22,346 nt of DNA from assembly GCA_028704215.1 (NCBI GenBank), contig JAQVLJ010000006.1, positions 1-22,346 of the forward strand. The letters run 5' to 3'. Shown here piece by piece: positions 6,257 through 13,800 of the stretch. The position numbers were made by a program, and so were the translations under genes. The stretch is from Clostridia bacterium. Lineage in GTDB: Bacteria; Bacillota; Clostridia; Christensenellales; UBA1242. Within the stretch, counting starts at the first letter, position 1. Every line of letters starts with the position of its first letter. Under the pieces are notes generated by a model. That model made no database searches, was not told where the DNA came from, and saw only the letters and a list, made by a program, of their open reading frames with translations.

Positions 6257-6285
6257 ATTATAAAATAACTTTTTTGCAAAGTCAA
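6257..6285 (-). promoter_or_regulatory. promoter of the 182-residue membrane protein gene
   Basis: The minus strand shows TTGACT (6280-6285), a 17-bp spacer and a perfect TATAAT (6257-6262), with a predicted start near 6250 and so a very short leader. No equally good promoter is visible for the divergent plus-strand operon in the same gap. Confidence 0.75.
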
Positions 6286-6360
6286 AAGATTTTGCACGTT
6301 CTTTCACATTTTACTTTATATTCAAATACTATGAATTATCATATAAAAAAGGAGTGAAAA

Positions 6361-7371
6361 ATGAAAAAATTTACTTGGATTCTTGTTTTGGTGCTCGTTG
6401 TATTTTCTTTTTGTGCATTTGGATGTTCAAAGAAAAACGACAATGTAGTCCGTGTAAGTGAAGTGACGCACAGTTTGTTCTATGCGCCTTTTTATGTTGC
6501 CATAAACAATGGCTATTTTGAAGATGAAGGCATAGAAATAGAACTTACAAACGCTATGGGAAGTGATACAGTTATGACATCATTGACTAGCAACAGTGCT
6601 GATGTTGGTCTTCTAGGACCAGAAGCGGTTGTATATGTCCGAAATCAAGGCATGACTAATGCGCCTATTATTTTTGCACAGTTAACGAATTGCGATGGCT
6701 CATTTTTAATGGGTAGAACAGAATTGGACGACGAAGAAGAGTTTGATTGGACTTCGATACGAGGAAAGCATGTAATTGCAGGTCGACGAGGTGGTATGCC
6801 AGCGATGACACTACAATACATTTTGGAACGATACGGTCTTAAACTTGGCGACGAATTGGGTGCTGATGTAGATACAATTTTTGACTTATCGGTATCATTC
6901 AGTATGACCGCAGTTACTTTCTTAGCAAGTCAAGGCGATTACGTAACAATGTTTGAGCCTACTGCAAGCGAATGCAACACTGCGGGTACGGCATTTATTC
7001 AGGCGTCTCTTGGAGAAGAAGAGCCGAATGTACCATACACTGTATTTACGGCAACCAGTTCTTTCTTGCAAAAAAATCCGCAAAAAGTACAAAAATTTGT
7101 TAATGCATTGGAAAACGCTTATAACTATTTGATGGATGAAGATAGAACTGATCAAGAAATAATTGATTGTCTAAAACCATCTTTTAATACAACAAATGAC
7201 GCGTTAATTTTGTCTGCTGTAAAAAATTATATGCGCATTGGTGCATATGCAAGCGACTTTGCATTAAGTGAAACATCTTGGAACAAACTGCTTGATATTA
7301 TTGACAATGCTGGTTTGCTCACCAATAACATCGCACACACCACAGCAGTGAATAATACTTTTATTGCTTAA
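6361..7371 (+). CDS. ABC transporter substrate-binding lipoprotein (NitT/TauT / NMT1-like)
   Basis: This is the extracytoplasmic binding protein of the importer encoded by the next two genes. A signal peptide spans residues 1-21 with a lipobox ending at Cys22 (CAFGC), so the mature protein is lipid-anchored. The mature part begins like SsuA/TauA/NMT1 proteins: FYAPFYVAINNGYFEDEGI at about 41-59, then SADVGLLGPEAV at about 79-90. In that family this region forms the first half of the ligand cleft. Later parts (GRRGGMPAMTLQYILERYGL; VNALENAYNYL) fit the second lobe. The ATG has a good GGAG Shine-Dalgarno. Family members carry nitrate, sulfonates, taurine, thiamine precursors or riboflavin, so the ligand here is unknown. 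No biosynthetic gene or riboswitch nearby narrows it. Confidence 0.9.
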   Translation: MKKFTWILVLVLVVFSFCAFGCSKKNDNVVRVSEVTHSLFYAPFYVAINNGYFEDEGIEIELTNAMGSDTVMTSLTSNSADVGLLGPEAVVYVRNQGMTNAPIIFAQLTNCDGSFLMGRTELDDEEEFDWTSIRGKHVIAGRRGGMPAMTLQYILERYGLKLGDELGADVDTIFDLSVSFSMTAVTFLASQGDYVTMFEPTASECNTAGTAFIQASLGEEEPNVPYTVFTATSSFLQKNPQKVQKFVNALENAYNYLMDEDRTDQEIIDCLKPSFNTTNDALILSAVKNYMRIGAYASDFALSETSWNKLLDIIDNAGLLTNNIAHTTAVNNTFIA

Positions 7372-7380
7372 AGGATGAAT

Positions 7381-8157
7381 ATGAAAGAAATAGTAGTTGT
7401 AAAAAATCTTAAACTAACCTACCATTCAAAAGATGGTGAAACCGAAGCAATAAAAGACATTTCATTTTCAATTAAAGAAGGTGAATTTGTCGCAATAGTT
7501 GGCCCTTCAGGTTGCGGAAAAACTACTATTTTGTCCATACTTTCAGGTTTACTAAAAGCAAGTGACGGAACAGTACTAATCGAAAATACTATTCCAAATT
7601 CAAAATCAAATATCACGGGATATATGTTTCAAAAAGACAATTTATTTAGTTGGCGTAATATAGAAAAAAACGTATGTTTTGGCCTTGAAATACAAAAAGT
7701 CAACACAAAAGAAAGATGTCAATATGCAATCAATCTTTTGAAAAAGTATGGCTTGGGTGAGTTTTTGAAAAAGCGTCCTGATCAACTTTCTGGAGGAATG
7801 AGACAAAGAGTCGCATTAATCCGTACACTTGCTTTAAAACCAAAAGTACTGTTATTAGATGAGCCTTTTTCAGCGCTTGACTATCAAACAAGATTAAATG
7901 TTTGTAATGATGTTAGTAAAATCATTGAAAACGAAAAGAAAACTGCAATATTAGTAACTCATGACATTCAAGAGGCAATTAGTATGGCAGACAAAATTAT
8001 AGTCCTTACGAAACGTCCTGCTGAAATAAAGTCAATTCACAATGTTGACTTAAAAAAATACGGAACGCCATTTCAACGTCGGTACTCCCCTGAATTTTCA
8101 AATCTGTTTGAGACTATTTGGAAGGAAATACAAAATGAAAAACACACACACAGTTGA
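7381..8157 (+). CDS. ABC transporter ATP-binding protein (SsuB/TauB type)
   Basis: This is the ATPase that powers the importer. All motifs are present: Walker A GPSGCGKTT (41-49), Q-loop Gln84, signature LSGGMRQR (136-143), Walker B VLLLDEP (156-162), D-loop SALD, and the switch His194 in VTHD. The 258-residue length is usual for SsuB/TauB/ThiZ-like subunits. The start is set at the second ATG (7381): AAGG then lies six bases upstream, whereas an ATG at 7375 directly abuts that AAGG. The gene begins nine bases after the binding-protein stop and overlaps the permease start by 23 bases, so all three genes form one operon. Confidence 0.94.
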   Translation: MKEIVVVKNLKLTYHSKDGETEAIKDISFSIKEGEFVAIVGPSGCGKTTILSILSGLLKASDGTVLIENTIPNSKSNITGYMFQKDNLFSWRNIEKNVCFGLEIQKVNTKERCQYAINLLKKYGLGEFLKKRPDQLSGGMRQRVALIRTLALKPKVLLLDEPFSALDYQTRLNVCNDVSKIIENEKKTAILVTHDIQEAISMADKIIVLTKRPAEIKSIHNVDLKKYGTPFQRRYSPEFSNLFETIWKEIQNEKHTHS

Positions 8158-8962
8158 TTATTCCAAAGAACACAAAATATATTTGCGAAATGAAAAAAAT
8201 AAAAAATTGCTTGTTTACTTTGCACAAATTGTAATATTAATTTTGCTTTTTGCATTGTGGGAAATTCTTACGAAACACAACATACTTGATGTGTTTTTCT
8301 TTTCTAGCCCAACACGAGTACTAAAAACAATAACATCATTATACAAAAATGGAGAATTGTTTTATCATATGAAGATTACGCTTGAAGAAACCTTAATTGC
8401 CTTTATTCTTGCAACAGGTATGGGATTCATTATTGCTTTTGTTCTTTGGTTGAGCGAATATACTCGTAAGATAAGCGAGCCATATTTAGTTGTTTTGAAT
8501 AGTTTGCCCAAAGTTGCATTAGGTCCAATAATAATTATTTGGATGGGTGCAGGAAAAAATGCGATAATTACAATGGCTATACTTATTGTTATTATAGTCA
8601 CCATTATGTCTGTACTCAATTCATTTTTGTCGTGCGACAAGGATATGATACTTTTGTGCAAATCACTTGGTGCAAATAAACTACAAACGTTTTTTAAGGT
8701 AGTGCTTCCAAATTCCTTACCCGATATAGTTACCATTTTCAAAATTAATATAGGGTTAAGCTGGATTGGAGCGATTATGGGAGAATACTTAGTTTCACGT
8801 GCAGGACTTGGATATCTATTAATATATGGTAGTCAGGTATTTAACTTAGATCTTGTGATTACAAGTACTTTCTTACTGTGTACACTTGCGTCTATTATGT
8901 ATTTTGCAGTTTCTCTTTTTGAAAAATTTGTCAATTCACAACGAACGCAAATAAGGAGTTAA
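8135..8962 (+). CDS. ABC transporter permease (SsuC/TauC type)
   Basis: This is the membrane subunit of the importer, 275 residues from the chosen ATG. It has about six transmembrane segments, the first near 27-46. Between helices it carries the permease coupling loop (ALGANKLQTFFKVVLPNSLP-like, with SLGANK and LPNSLPDI visible), which docks on the ATPase. Near the C-terminus GEYLVSRAGLGYLL is typical of the SsuC/TauC branch. The ATG at 8135 is chosen because AAGGAA lies just upstream; an in-frame TTG at 8108 has no such signal. The gene starts inside the 3' end of the ATPase gene, indicating coupled translation. A bidirectional terminator follows. Confidence 0.92.
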   Translation: MKNTHTVDYSKEHKIYLRNEKNKKLLVYFAQIVILILLFALWEILTKHNILDVFFFSSPTRVLKTITSLYKNGELFYHMKITLEETLIAFILATGMGFIIAFVLWLSEYTRKISEPYLVVLNSLPKVALGPIIIIWMGAGKNAIITMAILIVIIVTIMSVLNSFLSCDKDMILLCKSLGANKLQTFFKVVLPNSLPDIVTIFKINIGLSWIGAIMGEYLVSRAGLGYLLIYGSQVFNLDLVITSTFLLCTLASIMYFAVSLFEKFVNSQRTQIRS

Positions 8963-8969
8963 ATCTATA

Positions 8970-9000
8970 AAAAAAACCTTTTTTTTAAAGGTTTTTTTTG
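8970..9000. terminator. bidirectional terminator between the ABC operon and ftsZ
   Basis: A nearly symmetrical hairpin with ACCTTT/AAAGGT stem is flanked by A on the left and by eight T on the right. It can therefore end transcription from both sides. It lies between the converging permease (stop 8962) and ftsZ (stop 9008) genes. Confidence 0.88.
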
Positions 9001-9007
9001 TTATGTA

Positions 9008-10135
9008 TTATTTTTTTAGTTTTCTCAAAAATGGTGGAATATTTGCATTTTGAATTTCTACTTTTTGCTCTTTTATACTAATATCTTCTACAATGGTTTC
9101 GTCAGCACTTTCGTCTTCTTTATTTTCAAAATTATTAAAATTTTGTCCATTATCTTTGAATTGAGGTGGTTGTTCTTTCTGCTCAACTGGATTATCGCTC
9201 TCAAAACCAGTTGCAATAACTGTTATTTGTACTTCATCTTTATTATCATCAGTTATAGTAGCACCAAAAATCAAGTTACAACTATCATCTACTACTTCTT
9301 TGACCAAATCTACTGCTTCATATATTTCATCAAGAGTCAGATTTTTTCCACCTTTGATGTTCAACAAAATACCAGTTGCCCCTTCAATAGAGGTTTCAAG
9401 CAATTGACTAGTAACGGCTTGTCTAACTGCTTCAATAGTCTTGTTTTCTCCCTTACCGACACCAATACCCATATGTGCAAGACCTTTGTCTTTCATAATT
9501 GTGCGAACATCGGCAAAGTCAAGGTTAATCATACTAGGCTCAACAATCAAATCAGAAACGCCTTGAATGCCTTGTCTTAATACATCATCAGCAAAACGAA
9601 AAGCCTCTATAATTGGTGTGCCTTTTTTCAATATTTTAAACAATTTTTCATTAGGAATGATTACAAGTGTATCAACATATTTTTTTAAGTTTTCTAATCC
9701 CATTTCGGCATTTTTCTTTCTAGTGGCACCTTCAAATGCAAAAGGTTTTGTAACTACTCCCACAGTCAATATATTCATATCTTTTGCAATTTGAGCAATA
9801 ATTGGAGCGGCTCCTGTACCAGTACCACCGCCTAATCCAGCAGTAATGAACAACAAATCTGTACCTTTCAACAAATCTATTATAGCTTGTTTACTTTCTA
9901 CGGCAGCCTGTTCTCCAACTGAAGGCACTGCACCGGCACCAAGACCACGAGTCAATTCTTCGCCTATTTGCAAAACAGCATCTGCGTTGCTCATTTGCAA
10001 AACTTGTTTGTCAGTATTCACGGAAACAAAATAAGCACTTGTGATACCAGCCGCAATCATTCGATTGACTGCATTGTTACCTGCTCCGCCCACTCCTATT
10101 ACCTTAATGTTACAAATTTGGTTTGAGTTATCCAT
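9008..10135 (-). CDS. ftsZ: cell division GTPase FtsZ
   Basis: FtsZ is the tubulin-like GTPase that forms the division ring. The start at 10135 (MDNSN) is chosen because AAAGGAGAA lies about six bases upstream; an in-frame ATG at 10159 is inside the end of the previous gene. The protein is 375 residues. It shows GVGGAGNNAV (14-23), the tubulin signature GGGTGTG (102-108), and the T7 region with NLDFADVRTIM and MGIGVG. An acidic, Asn/Glu-rich linker follows, and then the C-terminal peptide IPPFLRKLKK (366-375), which in other bacteria binds FtsA, SepF and EzrA. It lies one base after the ftsA-like stop codon and is the last gene of its operon, ahead of the bidirectional terminator. Confidence 0.97.
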   Translation of the reverse strand: MDNSNQICNIKVIGVGGAGNNAVNRMIAAGITSAYFVSVNTDKQVLQMSNADAVLQIGEELTRGLGAGAVPSVGEQAAVESKQAIIDLLKGTDLLFITAGLGGGTGTGAAPIIAQIAKDMNILTVGVVTKPFAFEGATRKKNAEMGLENLKKYVDTLVIIPNEKLFKILKKGTPIIEAFRFADDVLRQGIQGVSDLIVEPSMINLDFADVRTIMKDKGLAHMGIGVGKGENKTIEAVRQAVTSQLLETSIEGATGILLNIKGGKNLTLDEIYEAVDLVKEVVDDSCNLIFGATITDDNKDEVQITVIATGFESDNPVEQKEQPPQFKDNGQNFNNFENKEDESADETIVEDISIKEQKVEIQNANIPPFLRKLKK

Positions 10136-10136
10136 T

Positions 10137-11258
10137 TTATTCTCCTTTGTTGCTTTCAAGTGTATAAATCAATTTGCATAATCCATTAGCTGATGTTTGA
10201 TGTTTTCTGTCAGTATAGTCAAATCTGTTCGTGTAGTCAAGCGTTTGCCTATTGGTTATGGTAGAAAAAATTGGCAAAACACCTTTAAAATTGGCTATAC
10301 CATCGCCTGTAAGATAAATTGGAATATCTCTAAACATTTCATCAATATCTAGAATATTTGATACTATATTAGCAATATTTTCTATGCGAGATTTTACTAT
10401 TTCATTTGTAAACTGTATGTGGGAAGTAATTAATCTACCTGCATTACTAACTTCATATCTTTCATTTCTATCCGCTTTTACAGATAACATAACCTTCTTT
10501 TTAATTGCCTCAGCATCTGAATAAGATATCTTTAACAACTGCATCAAATCTGATGATATATGCCCTCCACCAAGCGAAAATGAACTTAACAAAGCAAGTC
10601 CTTCACCCTTTACAACGGCGACACTAGTTGTGAGATGACCGACATCTACCACTGCCACTGGCGAAAGAGGACTATTTTTATCAGTGCACTCTACCGCCTG
10701 TCCCAAAGCGGAACTAGTATATTCTATAGATTTTATGTTAGCATTTGCAAATAATTTATCAAAAAACTCGACAAAACTTTTTTTTGCCAAAACATAAGAA
10801 CAGTCCATTATTATTGATTTTGTACGTTTTTTTATAGGATTAATAGTTTTTACATCATCATCCAAAACATACTGCATCGCACTAAAACTTAAAGGTTTGT
10901 ATGTATTTGATTTGTTGAAATCATCCACTCCATCAAACAAACTATACAATTCTTTTTCATCAATCAACTTGGAAGTAGCATATTTTCTTTTTATTCGCTT
11001 GCAGACACATACGCAAAACTCACTTGGAACACCAACAAAAACCTTTGTAATAGTTCTTCTCAATTTTTTTACAACATTAGAAATCAAATCATTTACTATA
11101 AAAGGTATTTGGTTTGGGCTCAAAAATTCACCATCTAAAAAACCATCATACGATTTTTCTTCAAAAAACAAAATATGAGGCTGTTTGTTGTATAATGTGC
11201 AGACTAACAAACTCAACTTACTCGAACCGATATCCAATATATAACTATATTTTCTCAT
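10137..11258 (-). CDS. ftsA: FtsA-like actin-fold division protein, no C-terminal membrane helix
   Basis: FtsA is the actin-like protein that tethers FtsZ to the membrane. This 373-residue protein has the actin-fold ATPase motifs: phosphate-1 loop DIGSSKLS (9-16), phosphate-2 DVGHLTTS (205-212) and adenosine motif LTGDG (316-320). A KVFVGVPSEF stretch (72-81) lies where FtsA carries its SHS2 (1C) domain. It is divergent and about 50 residues shorter than usual. It stops just after the last helix of the fold (SANGLCKLIYTLE) and has neither the flexible linker nor the amphipathic membrane-targeting helix. The gene has its own promoter and an AAGGA Shine-Dalgarno, and sits directly before ftsZ with one base between stop and start. 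Position makes FtsA most likely; a PilM-like or other FtsA-fold paralogue is an alternative. Confidence 0.8.
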   Translation of the reverse strand: MRKYSYILDIGSSKLSLLVCTLYNKQPHILFFEEKSYDGFLDGEFLSPNQIPFIVNDLISNVVKKLRRTITKVFVGVPSEFCVCVCKRIKRKYATSKLIDEKELYSLFDGVDDFNKSNTYKPLSFSAMQYVLDDDVKTINPIKKRTKSIIMDCSYVLAKKSFVEFFDKLFANANIKSIEYTSSALGQAVECTDKNSPLSPVAVVDVGHLTTSVAVVKGEGLALLSSFSLGGGHISSDLMQLLKISYSDAEAIKKKVMLSVKADRNERYEVSNAGRLITSHIQFTNEIVKSRIENIANIVSNILDIDEMFRDIPIYLTGDGIANFKGVLPIFSTITNRQTLDYTNRFDYTDRKHQTSANGLCKLIYTLESNKGE

Positions 11259-11275
11259 ATGTTCCTTATATGATT

Positions 11276-11305
11276 ATTATATAACTATAAATATTTTAAA
11301 GTCAA
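11276..11305 (-). promoter_or_regulatory. promoter of ftsA-like-ftsZ
   Basis: On the minus strand TTGACT (11300-11305), an 18-bp spacer and a perfect TATAAT (11276-11281) precede the ftsA-like gene, with a start expected near 11269. It lets the last two division genes be transcribed apart from the mraZ-driven cluster. Confidence 0.75.
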
Positions 11306-11348
11306 CAAAAAAATAAAATTATAAATAAAAATATATTGACTAGATATA

Positions 11349-11399
11349 GTGTATAAAATATCTTTTTTACACTAAATAATAGATTTAATTTATTATTTA
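11349..11399. repeat. two adjacent inverted repeats after murA
   Basis: A perfect 9-bp stem TAAATAATA/TATTATTTA (11373-11381 and 11391-11399) abuts a second stem GTGTA/TACAC with an A/T-rich interior (11349-11372). They lie in the 147-bp gap between murA and the ftsA promoter. On the minus strand no clear T run follows, so they could be a weak terminator, an mRNA 3'-end stabiliser or chance pairing in very AT-rich DNA. Confidence 0.4.
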
Positions 11400-11405
11400 A
11401 CAAAA

Positions 11406-12686
11406 TTAAAATGTAGTATTTTCTTCTATTTTTTTTATATCTAAACCAAGAGATGTTAGATTATTTTCGAAGTTTTCATACCCACGATATATGTGATGAA
11501 TACCGCTTACTGTTGTAACACCTTCCGCAACCAATCCTGCCAAAACCAATGCCGCTCCGCCACGCAAATCATGTGCTTGAACATCAGCGCCATACAATTT
11601 GTTCACTCCCTTAATTATAGCCATTCTATCCCTTATTACTATATCAGCACCCATTTTATTCAGTTCAGCAGCGTTTTTAAATCTGTTTTCAAACAGGTTT
11701 TCACATATGATGCTTACACCATCAGATATTGTCTGAAGTGACATAACTTGCGATTGCAAATCGGTTGGAAATCCGGGATACGGTTGTGTATCTATGTTTT
11801 GGATACTCTTCATTCGACCGTTAGCTTTAGTAAATATTTCGTTATCTTTTATAGAGACGTCACATCCAGCAAGTTTCAATTTTGAAATCAAACTTTCTAT
11901 GTGCTCGGGGTAAGTGTTTTTTAAAAGCAATTTTCCGCCAGTCATAGCAGTTGCAATTATATACGTTCCCGTCGCTATTCTGTCAGGAATAGGAGTGTAT
12001 TCACAACCATTTGTCTTGTCTACTCCTTCAATGTAAATTACGCTGGTTCCTGCCCCACTGATCTTGCATCCAGATGCGTTCAAAAAATTCTGCAAATCTA
12101 CTATTTCTGGTTCTTTAGCAGGGTTGACAATTTTTGTGATACCATTTATTTTTGTGGCGACCATCATTAAATTTTCAGTCGCTCCTACACTAGGGAAGTC
12201 AAGATGTATCGTGTTTGGCTTCATATTTTCGCCATCACAAATGATATAGCCGTGCTTTTCTGTTACTTTGACGTTCAGAGCCTTTAAACCTTTGATATGC
12301 AAATCTATCGGTCTATTTCCAATATCGCAACCACCAGGATAGGATATTTTTACTTGTCTAAATCGTGCCAAAACAGCGCCTAAAAGAAAAATTGAAGATC
12401 GTATCTCTTTTGTTAAAATTGATGATATTTCATATGTGTTTGCATGCCTACTATCAACAAGTAAATCATCATTATATTTTACAATTTTTACACCTAAATT
12501 TTCTACTATCTTTGTCATATAGTCTACATCTATTATATTTGGAACTTTATGTAGTACTACTTCACCATCACTTATAAGACAAGCAGCCAATATAGGTAAA
12601 AAAGAATTTTTTGCACTTTGAACAGTCAATTCGCCATCAATTTTGTGCCCACTGTGAATTAAATATTTTCCAATACAGTTACTCAT
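11406..12686 (-). CDS. murA: UDP-N-acetylglucosamine 1-carboxyvinyltransferase
   Basis: MurA makes the first committed peptidoglycan precursor by transferring enolpyruvate from PEP to UDP-GlcNAc in the cytoplasm. The 426-residue length is normal for this EPSP-synthase-fold enzyme. Visible active-site features are Lys26-Asn27 in the SAKNSFLP loop, Cys120 in GGCDIGNRPIDLH (the residue attacked by fosfomycin in sensitive enzymes), and Asp309 in FPTDLQSQ. The RGG loop near the C-terminus (LRGGAALV) is also present. It ends the first dcw transcript, after ftsW, the place more often held by murG. The ATG has no recognisable Shine-Dalgarno and lies 22 bases after the ftsW stop. Whether a second murA exists elsewhere, as is common in Bacillota, cannot be seen. 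Confidence 0.96.
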   Translation of the reverse strand: MSNCIGKYLIHSGHKIDGELTVQSAKNSFLPILAACLISDGEVVLHKVPNIIDVDYMTKIVENLGVKIVKYNDDLLVDSRHANTYEISSILTKEIRSSIFLLGAVLARFRQVKISYPGGCDIGNRPIDLHIKGLKALNVKVTEKHGYIICDGENMKPNTIHLDFPSVGATENLMMVATKINGITKIVNPAKEPEIVDLQNFLNASGCKISGAGTSVIYIEGVDKTNGCEYTPIPDRIATGTYIIATAMTGGKLLLKNTYPEHIESLISKLKLAGCDVSIKDNEIFTKANGRMKSIQNIDTQPYPGFPTDLQSQVMSLQTISDGVSIICENLFENRFKNAAELNKMGADIVIRDRMAIIKGVNKLYGADVQAHDLRGGAALVLAGLVAEGVTTVSGIHHIYRGYENFENNLTSLGLDIKKIEENTTF

Positions 12687-12708
12687 ATAACATAATATGT
12701 ATTAAAGA

Positions 12709-13800
12709 TTAAAATTGTTTTGAATTATCCTTATCAACATTTACTACAATACCCATAGCAGACATAAATACCAATAATGATGTGCTACCTGCACTAATAA
12801 ACGGCAATGGTAGTCCAGTTGGTGGAATGCTGCCGGATACCACCGCTATGTTCAAAATAACCTGAATGCAAAGAATGGCACCAATACCAAAACACAAAAA
12901 TGCAGAAAATTTATTTTTCGCTTTTATGCCAACCTTAAATATGGTTACAATCAAAATTGTAAATGCTAACATGACAAGAGTACAGCCGATATAACCGAAT
13001 TCTTCTGCTATAATCGAAAAAATGAAATCAGATTCAGAAAAGGGCAAAAACAAATGCGCTTGTCGACTGTTTAAAAATCCTACTCCAAATAATCCCCCGC
13101 TCCCAATTGCGTACAATGATTGTATTAATTGATATCCTTCACTTAGTGGATTTTGCCAAGGGTTAATAAACGCAACTATTCTATCCCATCGATAAGGCTC
13201 AATAATTATAAGAAGCACCGCCAATACAACTAAAGGAATGCTCAAACTAGCAAACCATTTAAGTTTTAATCCACCTATAAACAACATAAACAATAGGGAC
13301 AAACCAACACATATTGTTATAGACATATTTGGCTCCAAGATTATGAGCAGACAATAAAATCCTCCTGCACCCAAAGCAAGTAAAATGTTTTTAAATTTTG
13401 ATAATTTTTCATTTTCGCATAAAAAGCCAGAAAGAAATAATATTAAACAAAACTTTGCAATTTCACTAGGTTGCATATTAAAACTGCCTATTCCAATCCA
13501 ACGTGTAGCCCCATAACTAGATTTTGACAAACCGGGTATAAAAACAACCGCTAACAGAATCAGACCAATAACATATGCCAGAATGTAAAACTTTTTGAAA
13601 AATTTGTGATCTACTTTTGTCATCACAAACATACCAATCACACCAATAATGACACCAAGAAGTTGTTTTTTTCCAAAGAAAAAGGCATCGTTATAAGTAT
13701 TTAGTGCCGTTATGTGACTTGCGCTAAAAACCATAAACACGCCAAAAATAGCAAGCATAAGACAGCAAACAATTATAATAATACTATTTTTTCTTGCCAT
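12709..13800 (-). CDS. ftsW: septal peptidoglycan glycosyltransferase FtsW
   Basis: FtsW is a SEDS-family polymerase that builds glycan strands from lipid II at the septum together with a class B penicillin-binding protein. The 363-residue protein is about ten transmembrane helices, starting near 6-27. SEDS signatures are visible. They are GSFNMQPSEIAKF, the large extracellular loop with GFLNSRQAHLFLPFSESDFI and AEEFGYIG, and PPTGLPLPFISAGSTSLL near the C-terminus. The start overlaps the last 17 bases of murD and has no nearby Shine-Dalgarno, so translation probably depends on coupling to murD. RodA and SpoVE are paralogues, and SpoVE is a fair alternative in a spore former. The dcw position favours FtsW or SpoVE over RodA. 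Confidence 0.92.
   Translation of the reverse strand: MARKNSIIIIVCCLMLAIFGVFMVFSASHITALNTYNDAFFFGKKQLLGVIIGVIGMFVMTKVDHKFFKKFYILAYVIGLILLAVVFIPGLSKSSYGATRWIGIGSFNMQPSEIAKFCLILFLSGFLCENEKLSKFKNILLALGAGGFYCLLIILEPNMSITICVGLSLLFMLFIGGLKLKWFASLSIPLVVLAVLLIIIEPYRWDRIVAFINPWQNPLSEGYQLIQSLYAIGSGGLFGVGFLNSRQAHLFLPFSESDFIFSIIAEEFGYIGCTLVMLAFTILIVTIFKVGIKAKNKFSAFLCFGIGAILCIQVILNIAVVSGSIPPTGLPLPFISAGSTSLLVFMSAMGIVVNVDKDNSKQF

Noticed and set aside
6242..6360. Riboswitch (for example thiamine) in front of the ABC importer
   Set aside because: The gap is only 119 bp, is AT-rich and shows no conserved riboswitch core or terminator; no convincing plus-strand promoter is visible either.
9050..9580. A 176-codon open frame on the plus strand inside ftsZ
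   Set aside because: It is antisense to a strongly conserved gene, has AT-rich low-complexity protein content and no ribosome binding site.
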